Source: a virus
Virus record (IMG/VR): IMGVR_UViG_3300046097_000096
Span: 1-24,221 of that record
Reading direction: 5' to 3' (one strand)
Length of the DNA: 24,221 nt
The notes under the pieces are model-generated. The model saw only the letters and a list, made by a program, of their open reading frames with translations, was not told the DNA's origin and searched no databases. This document shows, piece after piece, positions 13,767 through 21,703 of this stretch. The translations under genes were made by a program, and so were the position numbers. Within the stretch, counting starts at the first letter, position 1; the number at the start of each line of letters is the position of its first letter.

Positions 13767-16144
13767 TGGCAACCACCCCTAAACCCTACAGCAAGATCCT
13801 ATTCCAGAAAGGGCAGGCCGACCTAGTTAGTGCTCCTTTCTACGTAGGCGAAAATCGCGTAGCATTATCAGCATTCGCTAACGGTACCGGACTTCCACCA
13901 GGAGCCCGAATAACTTTCCAAGAAGTGGTCTTCGTAGACGGTGGGCGCTCTGATGGCACCCTATGCACACCGGGGCAGCAGCACGACTCCAAGCAGTATG
14001 ACTACAAGCCCTTTGTGTCGTGCGGATGCGAGCCTGCCCTAACAGAGCGCCTTAGCTACATGGAGATAGATCGAGCAGGATGGTACCGCGCAGTATATGT
14101 TGGACCTTCCCGAGCTTCCGTAATGCTTACCGTTATGGAACTTAGCGTCCAAGCTGGCACTGGCTGCTGCTCTAAACCATGCTGCCCCATCGAGGTAGAC
14201 TTGGTCATCGATAAGGCTGTGTCTTCGGAGGTAATCGTATCGGGGGGTACCGGATACTTCCTGCTCACCCTTTCCAACCTTGGACCAGATGCTTCCAGAG
14301 GGGGTTACATCAAAGATGTCTTGCCCGCAGGGCTTACCTACGGTGTTCCCGTAGCGGTGTATGCAGGGCTAGCTGCTGGATCACAGCCTACCATTGCTCA
14401 GATGATAGCTGGGGACTGGCATTACACCTCGCTGCCACCGGGCGGTACCATTACCATCACCATTCCGTTTACAGCTACTTCACCGGGCAGTTGTATCCCT
14501 CGATCCAATACCGCCTCTATCCATCCTGGTAAAGACGAAGTAGATACTAACTGGGTCAACAACACTGATACCGTATTCTATAACATCATCAAACCAACGG
14601 CTGATGTAAGCATCACGAAGACCGCAGCCAACGCCACCCTGAAAGAAAACGACCCTTTCAGCTATACCCTTGTGGTTAGCAACGCCGGTCCACGCCCCGC
14701 CGACGGTACCATAGTCACCGATGTGATCCCTACTGGCTTGGTAGTCTCCAACATTGTGGCTACCTATGCCAGTGGCGCTGCGGGGGCTCAACCCACACAG
14801 GCTCAGCTAGCCGCTGGCTACACTATCCCCACGCTACCGGCACTGGGCACAGTCACCATTGTGGTTACCGGCATCGCGCCTACCGCAGGCTACTACCTCA
14901 ACTCGGCCTCTATCAAGATGCCAGCAACTGTGGATGACTCTGACCCTACTAATAACACGGCTAGTGCCTCCTTGACCGTTGGTGGCAGTAGCGTTGACCT
15001 AAGTGTTAGCAAGACTGCGGATAAGACCTCCTACGGTATCGAGCAACTCGTTACCTACACTATCCCCTTCTCTAATGCCGGACCAGACGCTGCCAATGGC
15101 GCTATCCTAAAAGATACCCTTCCCGCTACCCTTTCCGACATAATCATAGACGTTACCTTTAGCGGTGGGGCTGCCGCACCGGTGCCCTCTGTCGCGACCT
15201 TGGCGGCTGGCTGGGTAATCCCCACCCTCCCTGCTGGTGGCGCAGGAACCTTGGTGATCTCTGGGTTTACTACGGTAACCGGTGTACTCACTAATACGGT
15301 GAATATCATACCCCCTGCGGGGAGCGTAGATATCAATCTCAGTAATAACAATGCTACCGCTATCGTGGTAGTTAACCAATCGTCTAACCGCGATTTATGT
15401 GACGCCCCTATAGACGCCGGAGCTAAATACCTAACTCAGGCCAGTGTGGTGGTCTGTGATGCTGGGGTCGAACGCCCTATTCAGTGTGGAGATAAGCTCA
15501 GGGTTGTCAGTGATTGCTGCGAGGTTACCCTAGAGGTGACTGGTGACAGTGCGGGGCAATCCTTTGCGGCGTGCATTGGGGTTATCCCGCAAGCATTTGA
15601 CGCTAAAGGGCGAATCATTATACAAGGGCGCGATGCCTCAGTTGTATCAGGCGCAGCTAATTTGGTTACCAATGGTATTGCGCAGAACCTTATTACCGAA
15701 ACCATAACTAACAATTCTACCTGCCCAATGCTAGTAGAGTTTTACCTAAGACCTATTGCCAATCAAATTCCGCCAGATTTTGTAAGCCCTCAAAACGTAA
15801 CCTTTGTCTACTCTATCGGGGAGACCTTGGCTTTACCTGTCCTTGGAGTTGGATCAGGAGAAGCTGGTTCACCTTTAAACCAGTCGGTTAGCCACTTAAC
15901 CGTATCATTCGTAGGCGCGAATGCAACGCCAGTTGAGGGGCAAGTAAACTCCGTCGGTATAGCTGGGCAGGCAAACGGGGCACCAGCTATCTACCGAAAA
16001 CAATTAGCGCCGGGGCAGACTGTTACAGTTTACGGACAGTGGTGGGTCGTTATATACCAAAACTCTATAACTCCTGGAATGACTACTATTCACGCTGGAT
16101 CCGCTTTAGAGGTTCGAAAATATATAGGAGGAAGATTACTATGA
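13766..16144 (+). CDS. DUF11-repeat virion surface-type protein
   Basis: 792 residues, 15 cysteines. The N-terminal ~140 residues contain clustered Cys (SCGC near 85; GCCSKPCC at 133-140). Three DUF11-type Ig-like repeats follow at about 145-275, 278-405 and 409-540. Each opens with DLxIxK/DVSITK/DLSVSK, then xNxGPxxAxGxxxxDxxP, and carries an inner (Q)PTxAQxxAG...LPxxGT motif. The C-terminal ~245 residues form another Cys-containing region. DUF11 repeats are usually found in bacterial surface proteins. Here the gene is fused into the head operon between portal and scaffold, overlapping the portal by one base, so it is probably a head fibre or decoration that touches the cell or substrate. 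The exact virion role is unknown. Confidence 0.75.
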   Translation: MATTPKPYSKILFQKGQADLVSAPFYVGENRVALSAFANGTGLPPGARITFQEVVFVDGGRSDGTLCTPGQQHDSKQYDYKPFVSCGCEPALTERLSYMEIDRAGWYRAVYVGPSRASVMLTVMELSVQAGTGCCSKPCCPIEVDLVIDKAVSSEVIVSGGTGYFLLTLSNLGPDASRGGYIKDVLPAGLTYGVPVAVYAGLAAGSQPTIAQMIAGDWHYTSLPPGGTITITIPFTATSPGSCIPRSNTASIHPGKDEVDTNWVNNTDTVFYNIIKPTADVSITKTAANATLKENDPFSYTLVVSNAGPRPADGTIVTDVIPTGLVVSNIVATYASGAAGAQPTQAQLAAGYTIPTLPALGTVTIVVTGIAPTAGYYLNSASIKMPATVDDSDPTNNTASASLTVGGSSVDLSVSKTADKTSYGIEQLVTYTIPFSNAGPDAANGAILKDTLPATLSDIIIDVTFSGGAAAPVPSVATLAAGWVIPTLPAGGAGTLVISGFTTVTGVLTNTVNIIPPAGSVDINLSNNNATAIVVVNQSSNRDLCDAPIDAGAKYLTQASVVVCDAGVERPIQCGDKLRVVSDCCEVTLEVTGDSAGQSFAACIGVIPQAFDAKGRIIIQGRDASVVSGAANLVTNGIAQNLITETITNNSTCPMLVEFYLRPIANQIPPDFVSPQNVTFVYSIGETLALPVLGVGSGEAGSPLNQSVSHLTVSFVGANATPVEGQVNSVGIAGQANGAPAIYRKQLAPGQTVTVYGQWWVVIYQNSITPGMTTIHAGSALEVRKYIGGRLL

Positions 16145-16590
16145 AGTACGTAAAAAACTCAGCATTAGATGATTCTACCTTTACAGGGGTATCGCTTACC
16201 ATACTACCAGATGAAGCCCCTCTAAAGGGGTACCTGGCAGAGGAGATATCAAAGGAGGACTACCTAGTCTGGCAAGAGCGCATAGCTAATCCAGACAACA
16301 AGGTTTATTTTGCTGGTATTTTTCCGGGTATCGGGGTTATCAATGGGGCAACGCGAAAAGCACTAGATGCAAAAATTACAGAAGCCACCCTAGTACGGAA
16401 CAACAAACTAGACCACGCTAATCGTCTTCTCTTAATATTGGCTCAACGTGATGCCAAGGATATAGGGGAAGACCCGGAAGAAGTATTTGCGGCTAAGCAT
16501 CCACATGTGGGCGAGAGGGTTAAAGCTGAACTCTTCAAAGAACACCGCGCCAACCCATTTGCTAACGGGGAACCCCGCGGACCAAAATAG
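16141..16590 (+). CDS. 149-aa protein, unrecognised
   Basis: The start at 16141 is chosen because GGAGGA lies about 10 bases upstream and the ATG overlaps the previous TGA as ATGA; the frame is open further upstream (Met at 16039) but without such a site. 149 residues: an N-terminal part with beta pattern (TFTGVSLTILPDEAPLKGYL), then a mainly helical C-terminal half with many Lys, Glu and Arg, ending RANPFANGEPRGPK. There are no cysteines or membrane segments. The TAG stop forms part of the P3 GGATCT element. It may act in head assembly given position; no family is recognised. Confidence 0.7.
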   Translation: MKYVKNSALDDSTFTGVSLTILPDEAPLKGYLAEEISKEDYLVWQERIANPDNKVYFAGIFPGIGVINGATRKALDAKITEATLVRNNKLDHANRLLLILAQRDAKDIGEDPEEVFAAKHPHVGERVKAELFKEHRANPFANGEPRGPK

Positions 16591-16631
16591 GATCTAAATA
16601 CTATTGGGCATCCTCCATAAGATGCTATAAT
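16584..16631 (+). promoter_or_regulatory. Putative phage promoter P3 (leaderless layout)
   Basis: TATAAT lies at 16626-16631, with a weak -35 (TTGGGC, 16604-16609, 16-base spacing). The GGATCT box at 16590-16595 ends 30 bases before the -10 and sits inside the same 17-base AAAATAGGATCTAAATA found at P2. The ATG at 16638 begins 6 bases after the -10, exactly where transcription is expected to start. Confidence 0.65.
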
Positions 16632-16637
16632 ACCCCT

Positions 16638-16994
16638 ATGCAAAACGACCAATGGAGCCTCATAGTTGGTGCCGCACCGGGCACGAAAGAAACCGCCTCT
16701 GAAGGGAAGCGGATTCAGGAGGCTTTGATCACTTTGCAGTCTAATCTTCGTACTAACCCCCACGCAGCTAGTGCTCTACAAGCTTATCTAGAGTTACAGT
16801 GGTTGGCCTTAAGCCACCAAGAGCAGGCGCACGTCCCCGACGAATCCCGCGAAGCCCGTTCTAATCGAATTTCCGACTCCGTAGCAGAGCGCCGAGCGTT
16901 ACAACGCCTGTCCTCTGAAATGTTCACCGACCTAACCCCACAAGGCAAGGTCACATCTGGCGCAGGGGAAACTCCCGTCAAACATCAGCACTAG
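16638..16994 (+). CDS. Small helical protein with predicted leaderless mRNA
   Basis: 118 residues, no cysteines. The core is helical (GKRIQEALITLQSNLRTNPH, then ASALQAYLELQWLAL), followed by Arg/Glu-rich helices and a loose C-terminus ending HQH. The ATG is 6 bases from the TATAAT of P3, there is no Shine-Dalgarno, and no other in-frame Met occurs before residue 95, so translation from a leaderless mRNA is the simplest reading. It sits 9 bases before the scaffold gene. A head-assembly accessory role is possible; I recognise no family. Confidence 0.65.
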   Translation: MQNDQWSLIVGAAPGTKETASEGKRIQEALITLQSNLRTNPHAASALQAYLELQWLALSHQEQAHVPDESREARSNRISDSVAERRALQRLSSEMFTDLTPQGKVTSGAGETPVKHQH

Positions 16995-17003
16995 GACTTA
17001 CCC

Positions 17004-17957
17004 ATGAACCCCGAAATCGTAATAACCCCAGACATGACTCCAGAAGAAATTGCCGCCGTGCAAAATCCTGGTGGTGACGATGGTTCTTCTTATACGCCTC
17101 CAGCACCCACCGCGTCTGCCCAAGCGCCAGCACCCGCTGCCTCTCCAGCAGAACCCGCATCAAATGCTCAGGCGTCCATGGAAGGTCGGCTCGCCGCCGC
17201 AACGCGCGAAGCCGAGGAAGCGCGCACCCGCGCTTCATTGCTAGAGCAGAACAACCAGTTCCTGCAACAGCGCCAAAGTGAGACCGCAGCTGAGGCAGCA
17301 GCATTACGGGAGAAGGCGGATAAAGCCGAAGCTGATCGAAAAGCATTGGAATCTAAAATGGCGCGGGCAACTGCTCCCACCGTAGACCAAGCCACCATAG
17401 ATAGACTTGTGGAAGAACACGGAGAGCACGGCGCCAAACCGTTTATCTCTATGGAGAACCGCATGTTGGCTATGCGCCACGAGCATAGTCTTGATCTCGC
17501 GTCTTTGAAAGAAGCCACGACCTCTATGCCTAAGCAGATTGAAACTGCCTTGGGAGTACAACAAGCGAACGCTGCATCCTCAGCGTTCAACGCCGCTTTG
17601 ATGGATCCCACAAGTGGGGTTCCTAATCTCGGTGTCTTGTTGAAAGACCCAACGTTTGTAAGCAAGATGCAGGCTGATCCGTGGGGTGCTATGAATCCAT
17701 TTAATGCCGCTTTGGCTAGCAACGATAAGGGGTCAATCCCTACCATTCGGGCTATTGTCGAACGCATTACTGGGGTAAAAGCACCCGCTGCGGCGGATCC
17801 CGGTACTAATGGTGGGCGTAGCTCACCAGCAGCGCCTGGTTCTGGAGGAGATGGTTCTGACCGCGATGCCCTGATCACACAATGGAATGGAATGTTGGAC
17901 CGCGGTGAGATTGTGGCTGCACAAGCATTCTCATCTAAACACAAACTCATGGACTAA
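17004..17957 (+). CDS. Scaffold/capsid assembly protein candidate
   Basis: 317 residues, no cysteines. The N-terminus is acidic, followed by an Ala/Pro-rich linker (about 30-58) and a strong coiled coil (about 60-125: GRLAAATREAEEARTRASL and on, rich in Ala/Glu/Lys). A helical second half carries NPFNAAL, and a Gly/Ser/Pro-rich spacer comes before a short C-terminal helix (DALITQWNGMLDRGEIVAAQ), the usual place for capsid binding. Composition, length and position directly before the major capsid candidate are those of podovirus scaffolds, which shape the procapsid and then leave. Shine-Dalgarno AGGA is present. The absence of Cys contrasts with its Cys-rich partners. Confidence 0.78.
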   Translation: MNPEIVITPDMTPEEIAAVQNPGGDDGSSYTPPAPTASAQAPAPAASPAEPASNAQASMEGRLAAATREAEEARTRASLLEQNNQFLQQRQSETAAEAAALREKADKAEADRKALESKMARATAPTVDQATIDRLVEEHGEHGAKPFISMENRMLAMRHEHSLDLASLKEATTSMPKQIETALGVQQANAASSAFNAALMDPTSGVPNLGVLLKDPTFVSKMQADPWGAMNPFNAALASNDKGSIPTIRAIVERITGVKAPAAADPGTNGGRSSPAAPGSGGDGSDRDALITQWNGMLDRGEIVAAQAFSSKHKLMD

Positions 17958-17963
17958 AACATT

Positions 17964-18935
17964 ATGTCACTCGTTACAAATCCAGGCTCTGCCGGCCTGT
18001 TAAACATTGGCCGCGATATCAACAAGTTCCTCCGCCCAACGGAGATCACTGGTTATGTCAAACAAACGCGCTTCTGCGACTCTTTAGCCACTAAACTGGC
18101 TAATCCAACTCCACCAGCTAACCTTGGTAAGCTGCATGAGATGGGCTCAGCTATCTACGCTTGGGTACCCCGTACTCAGAGCGAAGACATGCCATGCGGT
18201 GCTGAGATTGATGACAGCTGCCACTTCTCAAACGAAGAGCCAGAACAGCATGGCTTGAATTTGAAATTTGCCCAAGTATCAATCTGCCACAAGAAAAAAG
18301 GCACTTTCAAGTTTGCTAAAGATCAGCTGTATTTGTTGTCTCCGACAAACCGTTCTTTGATCAAGAAGTTGGTTAACCAGCAAATCAGCCGCGACATGAT
18401 CGCGCGTATCGACGCCTACGGCTTGCGAACTCCTTTGTTGTACGCTTCGCCCGATAACTTCAACTCTGTAGCATTGGGCTCAGTTACCAACCCACTACCT
18501 ACGGATACCGAAGAGCAGATGCTTACCATGGTGCGTAACCTGGTGACGCATGCTGGCCAAAAAGGTATCATCTGTTCTATGGACCACAGCTTCACCGTTG
18601 TCGTATCATGGGCATTGTACATGAAGTTGGCTCAGGCATTACGTGGCACTAACTACTGCTGTGATAACTCTGCTATTGTGACCGGTAAGCTCCGCACAAT
18701 CTTCGGCTTGGACTTCGTGCCCGGTCAACGTGTGCCTTGCTACTATGATGCTACCACCGGTCAAACAGTTGAGTACGTCATGATGATTGACACTCGCGAC
18801 TACTTCGTACCGTTTGATATGTTGTACAACGAGTGGCGCGATGGTGGTCATGATATGTTGCTGGACTACAGCTACTACTATGACTCTTACCTCTTGGATC
18901 CAGACTCAGCCGTTGTGGCTACCGTCAAGCTCTAA
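17964..18935 (+). CDS. Major capsid protein candidate
   Basis: 323 residues, directly after the scaffold. It lacks a signal peptide or membrane segment and has a mixed alpha/beta pattern with a long central helix (about 185-205) and C-terminal strands, compatible with an HK97-fold shell protein. Eight cysteines are spread through it (including YCCD), which could allow disulfide or metal cross-links after assembly. Only a poor Shine-Dalgarno is seen (GGA about 12 bases upstream), surprising for the most abundant virion protein; the scaffold stop 6 bases upstream allows coupled translation. The identity rests on size, position and overall pattern; no signature motif is visible. Confidence 0.72.
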   Translation: MSLVTNPGSAGLLNIGRDINKFLRPTEITGYVKQTRFCDSLATKLANPTPPANLGKLHEMGSAIYAWVPRTQSEDMPCGAEIDDSCHFSNEEPEQHGLNLKFAQVSICHKKKGTFKFAKDQLYLLSPTNRSLIKKLVNQQISRDMIARIDAYGLRTPLLYASPDNFNSVALGSVTNPLPTDTEEQMLTMVRNLVTHAGQKGIICSMDHSFTVVVSWALYMKLAQALRGTNYCCDNSAIVTGKLRTIFGLDFVPGQRVPCYYDATTGQTVEYVMMIDTRDYFVPFDMLYNEWRDGGHDMLLDYSYYYDSYLLDPDSAVVATVKL

Positions 18936-18968
18936 TCACTAACCCTCAACTTTTAGGAACTTTATATT

Positions 18969-19649
18969 ATGACAACTTATAACATTAAAGGCGATGGCGA
19001 TCTGGACAAGATGCTTGGCATCTGCGCGCCAGCCGTTGAATGCTTCTGCGCACCTGTGGACAGCCATCTGTCCCCAGCTTCTCGCCACACGCATATCGTC
19101 ACCCTCACAGGTAACGAGATTAAGGAAAAAATCGGCGACTTGAAAAAGATCGTGGTTGGTGACTTCCTCGAGATCGGGCAGTTCAATGGCGACCAGCTGC
19201 CTTCATGGGCACGCTTGCAAGACATCGACGTCTTGGTGAACGGCGAGCCAGGCTTAGTACTTGCGCTGCGCTTCACCAATGGCTTCGTGCCGGCAGCCCC
19301 CGTGTACGCAGACCGCGAACGCGAAGTCAAGTCCTTGGTGCCCGGTGTAGCACCTACGTGTGACATCGACGTGGCTGGTAACTTGGCAGCCTTGTCCGGC
19401 GGATCAGCTACACACTCTGGTGACCATGTGATTGCCACCTTCGACAGCCTAGCTGTGGCTAACCGCGTAACGGCGCAGACGCGTGCTCGCTTCGAGGTGA
19501 TGGCATTGCCAGCACCTTTGGCCAACGAGCCCGCAGGAACAGCTAACCACTTACGTGGTGGTTTGGTCTTGAAGCTGCGTATGAACTTCATTGACCGTAG
19601 TCAATGCAGCCAGATGCGCGTTTGCGATTGCTGCGTAGCACGCACATAA
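18969..19649 (+). CDS. Cys-rich presumed head protein
   Basis: 226 residues with AGGA upstream. Cysteines cluster at both ends: CFC near residue 26-28 and a C-terminal CxxxxVCDCC (about 213-222). The middle is beta-rich (HIVTLTGNEI, KIVVGDFLEIG, DIDVLVNGEPGLVLALRF). Terminal Cys clusters could bind zinc or make inter-subunit bonds. Placed just after the capsid gene and before a strong hairpin terminator, it is likely a decoration or cement protein. No family is recognised. Confidence 0.68.
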   Translation: MTTYNIKGDGDLDKMLGICAPAVECFCAPVDSHLSPASRHTHIVTLTGNEIKEKIGDLKKIVVGDFLEIGQFNGDQLPSWARLQDIDVLVNGEPGLVLALRFTNGFVPAAPVYADREREVKSLVPGVAPTCDIDVAGNLAALSGGSATHSGDHVIATFDSLAVANRVTAQTRARFEVMALPAPLANEPAGTANHLRGGLVLKLRMNFIDRSQCSQMRVCDCCVART

Positions 19650-19666
19650 GCTAACGGGCACCCCGA

Positions 19667-19692
19667 ACTCCCGAGTAGCCATTCTCGGGAGT
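19667..19692 (+). terminator. 9-bp perfect hairpin after capsid genes
   Basis: ACTCCCGAG (19667-19675) pairs perfectly with CTCGGGAGT (19684-19692) around an 8-base loop. CCCTTTACTT follows, a weak U-tract, so termination is probably partial. It would lower transcription downstream of the capsid and decoration genes relative to those genes. Confidence 0.7.
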
Positions 19693-19718
19693 CCCTTTAC
19701 TTAATCATTAGGAATTTT

Positions 19719-20327
19719 ATGTCACAACTCGAAACCCTAGCTAAGAGCATGAGCGCCGGCACTGTAGCCCGCGAAGTTATCAACAACCCAATTACCCTCC
19801 AGAGCACCGTCAATGGCGCTTTGGTCACTGTGCAAAAGAATAGCATTGCTCACGCCGAACTTGCCCAAGGCGAGAACGGCATGCTGGTCAAGGGGTATAA
19901 CCCCCAGAATCGTGGCCGTGTATTTGCTGCTGGTGTTGGCTTTAATCCTGACGGTACTATCAAAGGCCGCGAGCACTTGGTCGGCCAACCCCAGCGCGTT
20001 CCAGGTGCTGACGTCACTGCCATCTCCCCAGCGCAAGCTGCTGTCCGAGCGCGTGGCAATGAAGCATGGGCTCCTGCTGCAGAAGTTGGCGTTCAAGAAG
20101 ACGCCTCAGCTGAGCTTGAAATTGCTGACGCTAATGACCGTGCCGCTCAAGCCGGACTGGCTACCGCTGAGGCTAACCAGAAGCTAGCGGAGTCCCAACG
20201 CCTAGTCGACGCCCAAGCTGCCGAGATTGCAGCACTAAAAGAAGCTACTAAGGCTGTTCCTGCTGACTCTTCTACCACAGCAGCACCATGGCTCCCAGCT
20301 ACCCCAGCTGAAGTCAAGAAACGCTAA
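19719..20327 (+). CDS. Coiled-coil head-region protein, unrecognised
   Basis: 202 residues with AGGAA 7 bases upstream. The N-terminal half is mixed alpha/beta (REVINNPITLQSTVNGALV, VFAAGVGFNPDGTIKGREHL). From about 130 it becomes an Ala/Glu-rich coiled coil (ASAELEIADANDRAAQAG, QKLAESQRLVDAQAAEIAAL) with a flexible Pro/Ala tail ending KKR. There are no cysteines. It follows the capsid-region terminator and precedes the adaptor genes. A head-completion or internal-protein role is possible, with no firm family. Confidence 0.62.
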   Translation: MSQLETLAKSMSAGTVAREVINNPITLQSTVNGALVTVQKNSIAHAELAQGENGMLVKGYNPQNRGRVFAAGVGFNPDGTIKGREHLVGQPQRVPGADVTAISPAQAAVRARGNEAWAPAAEVGVQEDASAELEIADANDRAAQAGLATAEANQKLAESQRLVDAQAAEIAALKEATKAVPADSSTTAAPWLPATPAEVKKR

Positions 20328-20330
20328 ACC

Positions 20331-20975
20331 ATGAAAGCATCGGACTTAGTTTGTTCTATCCGCCAACGGGTCAGCGATCAAGCTGGCAAGTTGTGGCCTA
20401 CTGGTCAACTCCTAGAGTTGATCAATTCAGCCTTGTGCGAGCATACCGCCGTGCGCCCAGAACTTTACACTAAGCCCGTTGTAGTCGCATTGACCGAGGG
20501 GTCTATCCAGCAACCCGACTGCTGCCCTAACGTAGTATCGGTGGATGTCCTAACATCTAAGGATGGTACGGCGGAGTATGGTAAGCTGCGCACAACTAAC
20601 GAACTGGCCTCAGGATTATTCGCTAATCGTTGCGGAGCTAAGACAATAGGCGGCCAACGGGTGCCTACCTCGGCTACCATCGACCCGCGCATGCCTGGAC
20701 AGTTTAAGGTAAGCCCTCCGGTAGCCAAAGGGCAGAAGTTGTGGGCGCGCGTATACTGCGTCACCCCCCCTCCTGCAATCACTGGCGAAGACTCCTGCGT
20801 AGAAGTCAATTGTGGAAACTTCGAAGACCTAATTACTTTTGTCATCTCTAAGCTGTATACGCCTGGTGATGGTGAAGTGGCTGCGTTGGCCGCTACCTCA
20901 CGTGAAACTTTTTATAAGGCTAGTGTAGCCAAACGCCAGATCAGTTACCAGACTAAGAGGGCTCCTCAGCCATGA
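20331..20975 (+). CDS. Head-tail adaptor-like protein
   Basis: 214 residues, 8 cysteines. It opens MKASDLVCSIRQRVSDQAG with WPTGQLLELINSALCEHTAVRPEL, the pattern of phage adaptor proteins (DUF6682-like) that bind the portal: short N-terminal helices with W...L...LN...A, then a beta domain and a C-terminal helix with EVAALAATSRETFYKAS. Three bases separate it from the previous stop, with no Shine-Dalgarno, so it is likely coupled. It overlaps the next gene as ATGATG. In the order portal - capsid - adaptor - nozzle it would be the first tail-side ring. Confidence 0.7.
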   Translation: MKASDLVCSIRQRVSDQAGKLWPTGQLLELINSALCEHTAVRPELYTKPVVVALTEGSIQQPDCCPNVVSVDVLTSKDGTAEYGKLRTTNELASGLFANRCGAKTIGGQRVPTSATIDPRMPGQFKVSPPVAKGQKLWARVYCVTPPPAITGEDSCVEVNCGNFEDLITFVISKLYTPGDGEVAALAATSRETFYKASVAKRQISYQTKRAPQP

Positions 20976-21703
20976 TGGTATTCTACCCAACCGATGAAAG
21001 CTGTAAGGCGCAGTGCTGCAATCTTATGGAGAGCGTTCCTACGCCGTGCCAGATAGATTGGCAGAAGTCTCCGGAAAAGGTCTTTATTGACTTAACCGCT
21101 TTTCACGACCACATGCTCTTAGCGGTGGCTAATATACCCGAACCCTTAATGGATGCCGCGATCATAAGCGGTGCCATTAAGTTTGGAGAACGAACTAACT
21201 CCATCCGCCGTTGGATCAATATGGATCTACAGAAGGGCGTAAACGAGTACACCCTTGAGCTGACCGGCAATGAGCGCATCAATAAAGTTCACCGCGTATG
21301 GGTGGACGGTGTTTGCCTTCCTATCGGAGAGCAGGAGTGTTCCTCCGGGTGTGAATGCGACCTAGGCTACAACCAGTCCTTCTGGTTCAAGGCACCGAAT
21401 ACTGTTATGGTCAAAGCTTTGGTAGAGCGCGATAAGCGCAATGCCATACGCTTTGAGGTGTCCACAGTACCTACGCGGGATGCTTGTCGCCTTGACCGCG
21501 AGTACTATGAACGCCACCTCGATGGGGTTATTGCCGGAGCTGAGCACATGCTGCGTATGTCCGATAAGGCATACGGGATGCAAGACTTTAACCTAGCCAA
21601 AGCTGCTCAGCAGCAGTTTGGCTTCGAGGTTAGCGAAACTAATCGTAATGCGGTAGAAGCAAAACACGGGGCTATCCGCCGCGTCATGGGAGGTATGGGA
21701 TGA
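20972..21703 (+). CDS. Tail adaptor/tubular protein A-like
   Basis: 243 residues, 9 cysteines (a QECSSGCECD cluster near 123-131). Helical start (VFIDLTAFHDHMLLAVANIP), central beta domain (GVNEYTLELTGNERINKVHR), and a C-terminal helical region with EYYERHLDGVIAGAEHMLRM and FNLAKAAQQQFGFEVSETN. The last part is typical of podovirus tail-tube adaptor proteins that line the channel between portal and nozzle. A GGAGG follows inside the 3' end and serves the next gene. It overlaps the genes on both sides by 4 bases, so the adaptor-collagen-nozzle genes are one tightly coupled unit. Function is inferred from pattern and order. Confidence 0.65.
   Translation: MMVFYPTDESCKAQCCNLMESVPTPCQIDWQKSPEKVFIDLTAFHDHMLLAVANIPEPLMDAAIISGAIKFGERTNSIRRWINMDLQKGVNEYTLELTGNERINKVHRVWVDGVCLPIGEQECSSGCECDLGYNQSFWFKAPNTVMVKALVERDKRNAIRFEVSTVPTRDACRLDREYYERHLDGVIAGAEHMLRMSDKAYGMQDFNLAKAAQQQFGFEVSETNRNAVEAKHGAIRRVMGGMG

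Noticed and set aside
13761-13768. TATAAT at the portal stop as a promoter
   Set aside because: It arises from the last codons and the overlapping TAATG; no -35 or GGATCT box at the right place.
16039-16140. Longer N-terminus for the 149-aa protein
   Set aside because: The ATG at 16141 has GGAGGA and the ATGA overlap typical of this operon; the upstream Met lies deep in the DUF11 gene without a site.
17168-17950. 260-codon open frame on the - strand opposite the scaffold gene
   Set aside because: It is the antisense of an Ala/Glu-rich coiled-coil gene, which keeps the opposite strand free of stops; no ribosome-binding site or domain pattern.
18977-19591. 204-codon open frame on the - strand opposite the Cys-rich head gene
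   Set aside because: Ser/Pro/Lys-rich shadow of a GC-balanced + strand gene; the + frame has a good Shine-Dalgarno and fits the operon.
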